Of a stretch of DNA of 64,000 nt, positions 38,293-47,240 are shown one piece after another. The position numbers and the translations under genes were made by a program. The stretch's first letter is position 1; each line of letters begins with the position of its first letter. The notes beneath the pieces are model-generated. The model searched no databases, was not told the DNA's origin, and was given only the letters and a program-made list of their open reading frames with translations. Source of the stretch: ChocPot-Mid sp043804925 (GTDB lineage: Bacteria; Bacteroidota; Ignavibacteria; Kapaibacteriales; UBA2268); the NCBI GenBank assembly GCA_043804925.1, contig JAZDIP010000047.1, positions 1 to 64,000 on the forward strand. The letters are read 5' to 3'.

Positions 38293-39690
38293 CTATTTCA
38301 GCTTCATTCCCTCATCCAAAAGCTCATTGACCATACTTAAGGTTTTACCTTCAGAATAAAATCTTAACAATGGTTCCGTTCCCGAAGCCCTTACTAAAAG
38401 CCAGCCATCTTCGACAATAAACTTGAAACCGTCCTTATCATTAATAGTCAAAATATCAAATTTACCGATTTTAGCCGGTTTTTTCTTGCATGCTTTCAGA
38501 ATTTGCTCTTTAAGTGCCGGAGTAACTTGTACATCCCTTCTCTGGAATTTATGAATACCAAATTCTTCATCCAGTTCGTCGCAAAGCTGTTTTAAGGATT
38601 TTCCACGTTCGGCCATAACTTCCATAAGAAGCAGGGCATTAAAAATTCCATCCCTTTCGGGAATGTGCAGGATTGTACCAAGTCCGCCGGATTCCTCACC
38701 TCCGATTAAAACGTTTTGCTCGCTCATTATCTTGGCGGAATGTTTGAAACCGACAGGAGTTTCGATTAACTGAATTTTATTCTTGGCACAGAACTTATCA
38801 ACCATAGAAGTCAGTGATACTGTTTTTACGACTATACCCCTTTTCTTTCTTTCTTCGTAAAGATACTTTAGAAGTATCATAAAAATTTTATGAGAGTCAA
38901 CAAAATTGCCGTGCTGGTCAACTGCTCCCAATCTGTCTGCATCACCATCGGAAGCAATTCCAATATCATAATTATATCTACGAACATTTTGGATGAGTTC
39001 CTTCAAATTTTCTGCAATTGGTTCGGGATGTTCAAGATTGCCGAAGGACGGATTATAATCGTTATGTAATTCGTCGGAATCAGGCAGAAGCTCTTTCATC
39101 AAGCCGATACCTGCTCCGTACATTGGGTCATACAATATTTTAAATTTTGCTTTTCGAATAGTGTCAATATCGATTTTCTTTTTAATGTGTCTGAAGTATG
39201 ATTCTTTTGGGTCGAAATAGGAAATTTTTTGCATTTTGATATAGTCAGAAAATTCCAAACATCTAATCTGAGGAGGCCTTTTGAAAATTCGTTTCAATTC
39301 TGCTTCAACTTTTGCAATTTGCTCGGTTGTTGCGGGTCCGCCGAAACTTGCTTTCAGCTTGTAGCCATTATAAACAGGAGGATTGTGGCTTGCTGTTATG
39401 ACAATACCCATGTCGGCTCCTTTTTGCTTGGTATGATAGGAAATTTCAGGAGTAGTAGCAATCCCGTTTGTTAATTGAACGCTTATATCTTTCCAAGCTA
39501 AGATTTTTGCTGTTTCTATTGCAAATTCTTTAGATAAAAATCTTGTATCATAGCCAATAACTACTCTTGGTTTCTTTCCGGCAGCTTTTTTTAAATAACT
39601 TGCTGTTGCCAATGCGACCAACTGTAGATTTTCAAATGTAAAATCGCGTGCTATGTATCCGCGCCATCCGTCTGTTCCAAAAGATATCAT
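38293..39690 (-). CDS. Phosphoglucomutase/phosphomannomutase family protein
   Basis: 465 residues, the normal size for alpha-D-phosphohexomutases. The active-site serine loop is TASHNPPVYNG, the metal loop DGDADRLG, the sugar-specificity loop GGEESGGLG, and the phosphate-binding loop RASGTEPLLR. The start MISFGTDGWRG is the family's usual N-terminus. It interconverts hexose 1- and 6-phosphates and supplies sugar nucleotides or glycolysis. It precedes enolase, thioredoxin and SHMT genes on the same strand, but gaps of 90 nt or more suggest separate transcripts. Confidence 0.93.
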   Translation of the reverse strand: MISFGTDGWRGYIARDFTFENLQLVALATASYLKKAAGKKPRVVIGYDTRFLSKEFAIETAKILAWKDISVQLTNGIATTPEISYHTKQKGADMGIVITASHNPPVYNGYKLKASFGGPATTEQIAKVEAELKRIFKRPPQIRCLEFSDYIKMQKISYFDPKESYFRHIKKKIDIDTIRKAKFKILYDPMYGAGIGLMKELLPDSDELHNDYNPSFGNLEHPEPIAENLKELIQNVRRYNYDIGIASDGDADRLGAVDQHGNFVDSHKIFMILLKYLYEERKKRGIVVKTVSLTSMVDKFCAKNKIQLIETPVGFKHSAKIMSEQNVLIGGEESGGLGTILHIPERDGIFNALLLMEVMAERGKSLKQLCDELDEEFGIHKFQRRDVQVTPALKEQILKACKKKPAKIGKFDILTINDKDGFKFIVEDGWLLVRASGTEPLLRFYSEGKTLSMVNELLDEGMKLK

Positions 39691-39776
39691 ACTATTCCTA
39701 ATATTGGTTATTACATTTTCTATTAATATATTTCCTATACCTTATCCCCTAATTGCCTTAAATCCAAAATCCCTAA

Positions 39777-41069
39777 TCACCTAGTATAAAAACCAAATGC
39801 TTCGGCACCTCCATAAACAGCATCAGTTTCGAGGGCTTCTTCAATTCTCAGTAATTGATTATACTTTGCTACACGGTCTGTCCTGCAAAGAGACCCGGTT
39901 TTGATTTGCCCTGCGTTAACAGCAACTGCCAAATCAGCCAAAGTAGTGTCCTCTGTTTCACCCGAACGGTGGGAAATCACGGTGCTGTATCCGTTTCTAT
40001 GTGCCATTTTTATCGTATCAAGCGTCTCAGTTAAAGTGCCAATTTGGTTAAGTTTGATTAAAATTGAGTTAGCCACCTTCTCTTTAATTCCTCTTGCAAG
40101 GAATTTGGGATTTGTAACAAAATTGTCATCACCGACCAATTGAATTTTATTTCCTAAAGCTTCTGTTAGCTTTGCCCAGCCCGACCAGTCATTTTCTCCC
40201 AAGCCGTCTTCGATAGAAGCAACCGGATATTTCTTGCATAAGTCAACATACCAGCTAATCATCTCATTGGATGTTTTTAATTTACCTGTTGATTTAAACA
40301 TTTTGTATTTGCCGTTTTCAACCATTTCGCTTGCGGCTGCATCAATAGCTAGCAAAACATCTTTAACGGGTTTATATCCGGCTTTCTTAATAGCTTCAAG
40401 AATTACTTCAAATGCCTCTTCATTTGATTTTAAAGATGGTGCAAAACCGCCTTCGTCACCAACTGCAGTATTATATCCTTTTGCCTTCAGAACTTTTTTT
40501 AAATTGTGGAATATTTCAGCTCCAATTCTCAGTGCTTCTTTAAACGATGATGCTCCATTAGGGATAATCATGAATTCCTGTATGTCCACGTTATTGTCTG
40601 CATGCTTGCCTCCATTGAGGATATTCATCATAGGAGCAGGAAGGATATGTGAATGTACACCGCCTATATAGCGGTAAAGCGGTAAACCGTAGAAATCTGC
40701 CGCAGCTTTAGCAACGGCAAGGGATGTACCCAAAATGGCATTTGCCCCGAGTTTTGATTTGTTAGGAGTACCGTCCAATTCACAAAGTAATGTATCAACC
40801 TGGATTTGTTCGGAAGCATCCAATCCGATAACTGCATCGGCTATGACATCATTGACATTGTTGATGGCTTTAGTAACTCCATTGCCCAAATATCGTTTTT
40901 TATCTCCGTCACGAAGTTCCCATGCTTCGTTTTCACCTGTGCTTGCACCTGATGGAACTGCTGCCAAACCTGTAGAACCGTCTTCCAAAATGACCTCAAC
41001 CTCAACAGTTGGATTTCCACGGGAATCAAGTATTTCACGACCGAAAACATCAATAATCATAGAACACAT
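39777..41069 (-). CDS. eno: Enolase
   Basis: 430 residues, as in E. coli. Converts 2-phosphoglycerate to phosphoenolpyruvate. Visible landmarks: REILDSRGNPTVEVEV, the mobile loop SGASTGENEAWELRD, LNGGKHADNNVDIQEFMI, VGDEGGFAP, SIEDGLGEND, VGDDNFVTN, LIKLNQIGTLTET and SHRSGETEDTTLADLAV. All metal-binding and catalytic residues appear present. ATG 41069 is chosen because AAGG lies 7 nt upstream; ATG 41060 is the next option. A degenerate heptamer array (ccctaat-like, 39745-39783) sits at its 3' end. The gap 41070-41351 shows only short repeats. Confidence 0.97.
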   Translation of the reverse strand: MCSMIIDVFGREILDSRGNPTVEVEVILEDGSTGLAAVPSGASTGENEAWELRDGDKKRYLGNGVTKAINNVNDVIADAVIGLDASEQIQVDTLLCELDGTPNKSKLGANAILGTSLAVAKAAADFYGLPLYRYIGGVHSHILPAPMMNILNGGKHADNNVDIQEFMIIPNGASSFKEALRIGAEIFHNLKKVLKAKGYNTAVGDEGGFAPSLKSNEEAFEVILEAIKKAGYKPVKDVLLAIDAAASEMVENGKYKMFKSTGKLKTSNEMISWYVDLCKKYPVASIEDGLGENDWSGWAKLTEALGNKIQLVGDDNFVTNPKFLARGIKEKVANSILIKLNQIGTLTETLDTIKMAHRNGYSTVISHRSGETEDTTLADLAVAVNAGQIKTGSLCRTDRVAKYNQLLRIEEALETDAVYGGAEAFGFYTR

Positions 41070-41318
41070 AATCTTACCTTTCAAAATTTATTTTAAAAAA
41101 TTATTCTCTTAGATTAACTATTTAATACCCTAATTGCCTAATCGTCTAAATTGACAAGTATGAATCTGCTTAGCAAATAAAAACAAGTTCTTTAGTCCTT
41201 TAATAGCGCTAGTACAAAACGTTACTCTTACTTTGTTCCGGCAAAAAATCAATATGTCGGGATTATGGTCAAACTTTTTTGCAAGAAAACCATATTATTG
41301 CTTGTGGTAAATTTCCTG

Positions 41319-41356
41319 ATTAACCATTTACAATTAACAATTGACCATTAATTAAA
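41319..41356. repeat. Short heptamer array at the thioredoxin 3' end
   Basis: Units attaacc, attaaca, attgacc and attaatt in tandem. The array reaches into the last codons and stop of the thioredoxin gene, which may mark how the repeats grow at gene ends. Confidence 0.55.
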
Positions 41357-41675
41357 GGTATTCGTTCAAACGGCTGATAATCTGGGCTTTTGGAACAGCA
41401 CCGACAATTGTATCAACAACCTTGCCGCCTTTGAAAATCATAACGGTTGGAATAGACCTTATTCCTAATTGTACTGCAATGCTTTGATTATTATCAACAT
41501 CAACTTTGCATATTTTTGCTTTCCCTTCAAATTCACTTGCCATTTCTTCGATGGAGGGCGCAATCATTTTGCAGGGTCCGCACCATGTTGCCCAAAAATC
41601 AATTACTACCGGTATGTTGGATTCCAATACTTCCGATTGATAAGTACTTTCCGTTATGTGTATCGGTTGTGCCAT
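41352..41675 (-). CDS. trxA: Thioredoxin
   Basis: 107 residues, the normal thioredoxin size. The redox site is WCGPC inside VIDFWATWCGPCKMIAP; the buried Asp of FVDFWA is present as VIDFWA, and the cis-proline loop is IRSIPTVMIFKGG. It reduces disulfides in the cytoplasm together with thioredoxin reductase, which is not in this window. GGAG stands nine nt before the ATG. It is transcribed alone between enolase and SHMT on the minus strand. Confidence 0.97.
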   Translation of the reverse strand: MAQPIHITESTYQSEVLESNIPVVIDFWATWCGPCKMIAPSIEEMASEFEGKAKICKVDVDNNQSIAVQLGIRSIPTVMIFKGGKVVDTIVGAVPKAQIISRLNEYL

Positions 41676-41902
41676 AAAAACAAACTCCTTCTATACAAAT
41701 TTTTAAAAAAATGATTATAAATAATCTGCAAAATTATAAAAATATTATGAATTCTTTGGTAAAATGAATTGAATTTTTTAAAGAACTTGTGAAAAAACCT
41801 GTTTGGATGCGACAGTTGATAAAAAAAAGATTTTTTAGTCTACGAAGTAGTAACTTATTTTAAAGACTTTTTTGAATTGCCCAATTATAATCAATGTTAT
41901 AA

Positions 41903-41947
41903 CGAAATGAAGAATCCATGTTATTGTTTTCCGGATTCTTCATTTCG
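41903..41947 (-). terminator. Perfect 15-bp inverted repeat downstream of glyA
   Basis: Arms 41903-41917 and 41933-41947 are exact reverse complements (CGAAATGAAGAATCC) around a 15-nt loop, about 70 nt after the glyA stop. No U-tract follows, so it is a putative terminator or mRNA-end structure. The rest of 41676-42017 is AT-rich with nothing else seen. Confidence 0.55.
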
Positions 41948-42017
41948 AAATGATTCATACAGGATAGTGATTCTACTAAATAATTGATTTTTGATTCAAT
42001 TCTTAGATATCAAATGC

Positions 42018-43319
42018 TTATCCTAAAAGTTCAGGATATAGTGGAAATTTAGTCGTAAATTCTTCCACATCTTTTCTTACTTCAGCAATAACAGAATCAT
42101 TCTGATAGTTCGTAATAACCTTGTCAATAAAATAGCCAATTTGACGCATATCGTTTTCTTTCATACCTCTCGAAGTCATTGCAGGAGTACCCAAGCGGAT
42201 ACCGGAAGTAACAAGCGGAGGTCTTGTGTCGTAAGGAACAGCATTTTTATTACAGGTGATTCCTGCTTTATCCAAAGCAATTTCTGCGTCTTTTCCCGAA
42301 AGATTTTTATTGGTTAAGTCAATAAGCATTAAATGGTTGTCAGTTCCACCGCTTACAAGATCGTATTCCTTTTCCAACAATGTACCGGCAAGAGCTTTTG
42401 CATTTTTCATAACCTGAATAATGTATTCATCGAACTCATCTGTCAATGCCTCTCCAAATGCTACTGCTTTTGCTGCTATAACGTGCATAAGAGGACCTCC
42501 CTGAACTCCGGGCATTACCCATGAGTCGAGCAATTCACTCATATTCTTAACACGACCGGATTTTGGGGCAACAAGACCGAATGGATTTAGTTCATCTTTG
42601 CCAAGCATAATAATGCCGCCCCTGGGACCTCTCAATGTTTTGTGAGTTGTTGATGCAACTACATGTACATAAGGAAGAGGATTTGTTAAATGTCCCTTGG
42701 CAATAAGTCCTGCCGGATGAGCTATGTCTGCAAAAACAAATGCACCGATTTTATCGGCAATTTCCCTGAACGTTTTGAAATCAATATCACGCGGATATGC
42801 AGAAGCACCTACCGTAATCATTTTCGGATTATGCTTTTTTGCCAAATCTTCAACCATGTTGAAATCAATTCTGCCGGTTTCTTTACTCAATTCGTATGGT
42901 ATAAAGTTAAATAATCGTCCTGAAAAATTAACAGGTGAACCATGGGTTAAATGTCCGCCATGTGCAAGAGATAATCCGAGAACAGTATCCCCAGGTTTCA
43001 GATAGGTAAAATAAACAGCCATATTTGCCTGGCTTCCGCTATGGGGCTGTACGTTGGCATATTCAGCTCCGAAAAGTTTTTTGACTCTGTCTCTTGCTAA
43101 ATCTTCAGCCATATCCACATATTCGCAGCCCCCGTAATACCTTTTACCGGGATAACCTTCTGCATATTTATTTGTCAGCACAGAACCCTGGGCTTCCATT
43201 ACAGACAATGATGTGAAATTTTCACTGGCAATCAGTTCAATCTTATTGTTCTGCCTGTTAAATTCTTTTTCCAAACAATCATATAATTCTTTATCCGTTC
43301 TTTTTACTGTATTATACAT
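42018..43319 (-). CDS. glyA: Serine hydroxymethyltransferase
   Basis: 433 residues. PLP enzyme that converts serine and tetrahydrofolate to glycine and methylene-THF. Landmarks: IELIASENFTS, YAEGYPGKRYYGGCE, NVQPHSGSQANMAVY, the PLP lysine in VVASTTHKTLRGPRGG, MPGVQGGPLMH and the C-terminal IRLGTPAMTSRGM. The start ATG 43319 has AAGG seven nt upstream; a longer frame begins further out without a good site. Complete motifs indicate activity. It links to the gcvPA gene through one-carbon metabolism. The gap 43320-43616 holds no gene. Confidence 0.97.
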   Translation of the reverse strand: MYNTVKRTDKELYDCLEKEFNRQNNKIELIASENFTSLSVMEAQGSVLTNKYAEGYPGKRYYGGCEYVDMAEDLARDRVKKLFGAEYANVQPHSGSQANMAVYFTYLKPGDTVLGLSLAHGGHLTHGSPVNFSGRLFNFIPYELSKETGRIDFNMVEDLAKKHNPKMITVGASAYPRDIDFKTFREIADKIGAFVFADIAHPAGLIAKGHLTNPLPYVHVVASTTHKTLRGPRGGIIMLGKDELNPFGLVAPKSGRVKNMSELLDSWVMPGVQGGPLMHVIAAKAVAFGEALTDEFDEYIIQVMKNAKALAGTLLEKEYDLVSGGTDNHLMLIDLTNKNLSGKDAEIALDKAGITCNKNAVPYDTRPPLVTSGIRLGTPAMTSRGMKENDMRQIGYFIDKVITNYQNDSVIAEVRKDVEEFTTKFPLYPELLG

Positions 43320-43616
43320 ACATTGCCTTTCTATAAAATCAATAATTAATGTCATAATAAAGTCTGTCGCTTGTTACAAAGACAGATTTTATCCATAAAA
43401 CAAAAAACAAATTTGGTAAAAAAATCTGAAAGTACAAATTTAATTAATAAAAAAAGAGAATTGAGCTTGTTATTAAGTTATATTTAAATATAATTTATTA
43501 TGGAAATCATTCCTATATTTTTTTCATATATTTGTTTCTGAAGAGACATTCACTTTTTTAATATTTACCCAAGAAGTAATTATTGAATGTAATTTGATTA
43601 GTAAATTGAATCAATC

Positions 43617-44018
43617 ATGGGACTAAAAGGCAAAAAAGATACTTTAGTAGCATTGCTGAAAGACAGAGGTGACTACTACTATGCCGATGTCGAGCATTGG
43701 TACAGAATACCATGCTCAACAAAAAGGATTCCTGATAGTATAAAAGATAAATCAATCAAATATATTTCATTTTATCTCACCAGCAAATTTAAGGAACTTA
43801 AATGGTCTATCCTATGGTTTGCTGAAGTAAAAAAAATTAAAATAGTTAAAGGAAAAGACTTAATATACAAGAATGACCATCCAAAATCTGAAGACAAATA
43901 TTATAAAATAGAGATAGGTCAACTTGAAAAGCTTCCTTCTCCTATTCATGGAAGACGGGGGAGAAGGTTTCTTTTTATGGAAACAACCGAAGAACGATTA
44001 AAAATTCAAAGGAATTGA
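43617..44018 (+). CDS. N-terminal half of a split endonuclease-like protein
   Basis: 133 residues, start MGLKGKKDTLVALLKDR followed by DYYYADVEHWYRIP and a HGRRGRRFLFMETT segment near the end. I recall this N-terminal region as being fused in one protein of about 270 residues to a C-terminal DUF559-type domain; here the frame stops at AAT TGA and the second half continues in another frame. No catalytic residues are visible in this half. Either a one-base deletion split a former gene, or the two chains are made separately through the 4-nt overlap. Confidence 0.65.
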   Translation: MGLKGKKDTLVALLKDRGDYYYADVEHWYRIPCSTKRIPDSIKDKSIKYISFYLTSKFKELKWSILWFAEVKKIKIVKGKDLIYKNDHPKSEDKYYKIEIGQLEKLPSPIHGRRGRRFLFMETTEERLKIQRN

Positions 44019-44434
44019 ACGATTTATACATTGGTACTGATATTGAAGAAAAGATGTGGCATCAAATAAAAAAAAATGAAATTCAGGCAGAAAGAGAATT
44101 TTTTGTAAAAGTTGAAAACAAGTATTTCTTTTTAGATTTTGCATTGTTTTGTCAATCTGGAAAAATTGATGTAGAATGCGACGGCGATGCTAATCACAAG
44201 AAAAGTGATGATGTAGAATACGACAAGGATAGGGATACTCTTTTAGAAAGTGATGGTTGGAAGACAATGCGTTTTACAAGTACTAAAATCAATGATAAAA
44301 TTGATGAGAGTATTATTAGAATAAAAAAAGCTGTTGATAATTTTGGAGGATTACAAGTAATCCGCGAAGGGACATCTTATAAGTACTTAATTAAAAACAT
44401 GGATTCACAATTAAATTTATTTGAATCAAAATAA
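44015..44434 (+). CDS. DUF559/Vsr-type endonuclease domain protein (second half)
   Basis: 139 residues. The restriction-endonuclease-fold core is visible: EEKMWHQIKKNEIQAERE, FFLDFALFCQSGKIDVECDGDANH (acidic strand plus E-x-D), YDKDRDTLLESDGWKTMRFTSTKI. This matches the DUF559 / very-short-patch-repair-like PD-(D/E)xK group. The only possible start is TTG 44015, overlapping the previous stop by 4 nt without its own ribosome-binding site; the first ATG is 12 codons inside the domain. Probably a frameshifted half of one protein. Confidence 0.7.
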   Translation: MNDLYIGTDIEEKMWHQIKKNEIQAEREFFVKVENKYFFLDFALFCQSGKIDVECDGDANHKKSDDVEYDKDRDTLLESDGWKTMRFTSTKINDKIDESIIRIKKAVDNFGGLQVIREGTSYKYLIKNMDSQLNLFESK

Positions 44435-44481
44435 AGTTTGTAAAATCCCCAAACAATCGTATTTTTGTATTCCCATTTTTT

Positions 44482-44556
44482 GGGCAGTTAGTTCAGCTGG
44501 TCTAGAACGCCTGCCTTACAAGCAGGAGGTCGGGGGTTCGACTCCCTCACTGCCCA
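44482..44556 (+). tRNA. tRNA-Val (TAC)
   Basis: Acceptor GGGCAGT pairs with ACTGCCC, discriminator A. Anticodon stem CTGCC/AAGCAG region with loop CTTACAA gives anticodon TAC. T-arm GGGGGTTCGACTCCC. CCA is not encoded. Confidence 0.96.
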
Positions 44557-44560
44557 CGGG

Positions 44561-44678
44561 TCTTAGAAGATAGGACATAGAAAATAGAAGATAGAAAGAA
44601 GAAAAGAAGAAATTAGATGAGGTGGAGATGTTTTTTTTGTAACTTTCTAATTTCTATGTTCTAATTTCTATTTTCTAA
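44561..44678. repeat. Heptamer-type repeats between tRNA-Val and tRNA-Leu
   Basis: Purine units (agaagat, agaaaat, agaaaga) then pyrimidine units (tttctaa, tttctat, gttctaa), the same arrangement as between the rRNA-operon tRNAs at 2719-2803. The two halves are partly complementary. Confidence 0.7.
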
Positions 44679-44682
44679 AATC

Positions 44683-44767
44683 GCAGAAGTGGCGGAACTG
44701 GTAGACGCGCTGGACTCAAAATCCAGTGGCCCTTAAAGCCGTGAGGGTTCGAGTCCCTCCTTCTGTA
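44683..44767 (+). tRNA. tRNA-Leu (CAA)
   Basis: 85-nt class II tRNA with a long variable arm (TGGCCCTTAAAGCCGT). Acceptor GCAGAAG/CTTCTGT with a closing G-U, discriminator A, anticodon loop CTCAAAA giving CAA. T-arm GAGGGTTCGAGTCCCTC. It marks the left boundary of the accessory region, though no second copy of its 3' end was seen in the window. Confidence 0.96.
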
Positions 44768-44894
44768 CATATCAATAGTGTTAATCCTTGTAATATAAAT
44801 TATTTGCAAGGATTTATTTTTGTCTAACATACATATTACATACACTATTCGAGTTTTGCTTTTATATTATATTCTTTATTTTATGTAACATCGT

Positions 44895-44990
44895 TGTAAC
44901 ATTTCAGCAAGGAATGTAAACATTTCAGCAAAAAAAAATACATTTCTACAAGGAATGTAAACATTTCAGGAATAAATGTATACATTTTAT
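44895..44990. repeat. Iteron-like tandem repeats, about 20-21 bp period
   Basis: About five degenerate units of TGTAAACATTTCAGCAAGGAA start near 44895, 44915, 44937, 44956 and 44977. The spacing of about two helical turns would put bound proteins on one face of the DNA. No coding sequence surrounds it between tRNA-Leu and 45017. Confidence 0.75.
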
Positions 44991-45016
44991 ATTGGATTGT
45001 ATCAGAATGGTTTTAA

Positions 45017-45385
45017 CTATTGATTATCAGCATTTGATATTAATTCATTTATTGTCAAATCTATTTTATTATCTAATTCTTTAATTAATTCAGATTCTTT
45101 TAAGTATTCAGATTTAATACTAAGCTCTGATAATATACTTTTCATACGGTAAATGTATTTGGGATTATCCAAATTATTTTTATTACATTCAATCAGATTC
45201 ATAACAAAGAAGATACCGATAATCCAGCTTTCTGATGTTTCAGGAAACTTTGCTCTTATGTAATTCAATCTGTTTCCGTTTTTGCCTTGCAAAAATTTTC
45301 CTTCAATTGGTATTCGTTCCCGGTATTGTTTTTTTCGTTGCCCCTTTCTTTGTACAGTTGCTCTTTGTTTTCTTCTGTTCCACAA
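45017..45385 (-). pseudogene. C-terminal remnant of an IS5-type transposase
   Basis: The first 65 residues carry RKKQYRERIPIEGKF, QGKNGNRLNYIRAK and an ETSESWIIGIFFVMNL block, the closing motif of IS5-family DDE transposases, where the Glu of EGKF belongs to the catalytic triad. The DDE Asp residues and about 250 upstream codons are missing, and there is no proper start. A tail of about 55 residues of unrelated sequence follows. It is a dead fragment showing past insertion-sequence activity at the edge of the accessory region. Confidence 0.7.
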
Positions 45386-45428
45386 CTTATTGATATTTCA
45401 ATTTTTTGTGACTTATTGAGGTTGCACT

Positions 45429-45463
45429 ATTTAAATTTATTTCTGAAATATCTTAGATATATC
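45429..45463. repeat. 35-bp direct repeat, left copy
   Basis: Identical to 48997-49031 except for one base (CTTAGAT versus CTAAGAT). It starts ATTTAAATTTATTTC and ends with a palindrome ATATCT-T-AGATAT. The two copies lie in the same orientation and enclose the S41-like and OmpA/PD40 genes. Confidence 0.85.
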
Positions 45464-45542
45464 ATTTGATGTTGCAAACTCAAAACTATCCAACATTTTT
45501 AATGCCATTTTCGTATGCTTTATTTTGAAGAGCTACTATTCA

Positions 45543-47153
45543 TTATTTCAAATATCTAACTCCAATTCTCTCAGCTTCTGAAAACAAGGAAATGATTTTT
45601 AATATTTGGCTTTCAGTTGACAATTTGTAAATATTATATTTAGTTTCCCCAAAATAAAATCGTATTATTTCTAATTTAATTAACAATAGTATATTATTCT
45701 TATCATTCTCAAACTGGTTTTTATCAAAACCGTTAATCTTGCTTTGAAAAAAATTGCTTAAATCCTTGATGTCGAAGACAGTGAAGTTATAGTTGTTCAT
45801 AAAACCGGATGGGTCATTTTTAATAATTTTTTCTAATTCATTCCGATGTTGAAAATAAAAAGAATAAGCAAAAGAATATATTAATTTTTTTGAAAATAAG
45901 GTTTTTAAAAAATCCGAATTATTATTTTCATTAATTATGAAATCAGGAGTAATACCACCCCCCCCATATACATTTCTACCATTAACTGTTTTGAACACGA
46001 GTGGGAGAGATTCGGGATTAAGAGATTTTGTAATTGATTCTCCGTCCTTCTCGACATTAAGAAATAATCTTTGCTGTATTTTATCTCTAAATTGTGCGTA
46101 ATCTTTCTTTTCTTTATTTGAACGATGAATACATCTTCCTGACCTTAAGTAAAATTTTGAAATTGTTAATTTAATTCGTGAACCGTCACCAACCTCGTAT
46201 ATTCTATCAATTGAGCCTCTTCCATATGTAATATTTCCAGCAATCAGTCCACGGTCCAAATCTTGAATAGCGCCAGCCATAATTTCGCTCCCAGCTGCTG
46301 AATTTTGATTAGCTATTATTGTTAGGGGAATAGTATTATACTTGCCATTCTCTTGACAAATATAGACATCATCAAATGATTCATTACGGCCTTTAGTATA
46401 GCAAATGGTGTCCCCTTTGTTTAAAAATAAACTACTAACAAAATATACGGAATTTAAGTAACCACCTGGATTATTTCTTAAATCAATTATAAGTTTTGTC
46501 ATACCATTTTTAGACAAAGTGTCCAGCACATTTTTTACCTCATCTAAGGTTGTAGAAGAAAATCTATTGATTCTAATTACTCCGATTGATGTTTTATCGA
46601 TAATAAATGAGGCATCAATCGAATTTGATGGTATTTTTTCTCTTTTTATTTCGAAATCAAGTAATCCTAAAGTTCCTGGTCTTTTGATGGATATTTTAAC
46701 GATGCTTCCAAGGGGACCTCTAAGCATCTTTGGAATTGCATTATTATCAAGACCAATTATGTTTCTTCCATCAATAGCAATAATCATATCACCTGAAATT
46801 AATCCCGCTTTTTCTGCTGGTCCTGAGCTATTAGGGCTAATAACAATCATTGTGTCATTTACAATATCGAATTGAATGCCAATACCTACTACTTCATCTG
46901 GCGAGTTCTCATTAATACTTTTCATTTCCTCCGGTGTATAATAGACAGAGGTTGAATCAATATCATTTAACATACCTTTTATAGCATGATTTATCAGAGT
47001 TTCATAATCATGAACATCAGTATGGTTCTTGACTATTGTTTGAAGAATGAACTCAAATTTTTTAATACTAGTATAAGGATTCTGACAATAAGTAGTATAA
47101 TTTAAACTAAATAATGAAATGATATAAGTCAATAGGCAGATTAATAATTTCAT
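45543..47153 (-). CDS. S41 (C-terminal processing peptidase-like) protein, catalytic Lys replaced
   Basis: 536 residues. The signal peptide ends near residue 24 (YTTYCQ). A PDZ domain follows at about 85-165 (GIGIQFDI ... PAEKAGLISGDMIIAIDG), then the S41 core with LIIDLRNNPGGYL and the serine block NQNSAAGSEIMAGAIQD. In CtpA/Prc the catalytic Lys sits in TFGKGxVQ; here the motif reads ITYGRGSID with Arg. Proteolysis is therefore doubtful; it may be a peptide-binding pseudoenzyme. Start ATG 47153 has GAGG 6 nt upstream. It follows the OmpA/PD40 gene by 87 nt in one transcript. Confidence 0.88.
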   Translation of the reverse strand: MKLLICLLTYIISLFSLNYTTYCQNPYTSIKKFEFILQTIVKNHTDVHDYETLINHAIKGMLNDIDSTSVYYTPEEMKSINENSPDEVVGIGIQFDIVNDTMIVISPNSSGPAEKAGLISGDMIIAIDGRNIIGLDNNAIPKMLRGPLGSIVKISIKRPGTLGLLDFEIKREKIPSNSIDASFIIDKTSIGVIRINRFSSTTLDEVKNVLDTLSKNGMTKLIIDLRNNPGGYLNSVYFVSSLFLNKGDTICYTKGRNESFDDVYICQENGKYNTIPLTIIANQNSAAGSEIMAGAIQDLDRGLIAGNITYGRGSIDRIYEVGDGSRIKLTISKFYLRSGRCIHRSNKEKKDYAQFRDKIQQRLFLNVEKDGESITKSLNPESLPLVFKTVNGRNVYGGGGITPDFIINENNNSDFLKTLFSKKLIYSFAYSFYFQHRNELEKIIKNDPSGFMNNYNFTVFDIKDLSNFFQSKINGFDKNQFENDKNNILLLIKLEIIRFYFGETKYNIYKLSTESQILKIISLFSEAERIGVRYLK

Positions 47154-47240
47154 AATAAACCTCAAAATATGAAAATTTAGTGTATTTGTTAAAATTAGTT
47201 ACTATATAAATAAAATTTAAAATTGCTTTTCATTTCGGAA

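Noticed and set aside
44683..44767. tRNA-Leu as a site-specific integration site
   Set aside because: No second copy of the tRNA 3' end and no integrase gene are visible in the window, so only the change of gene content supports it.
45287..45469. Plus-strand open frame at the left direct repeat
   Set aside because: It is antisense to the transposase remnant and covers the repeat; no start signal.
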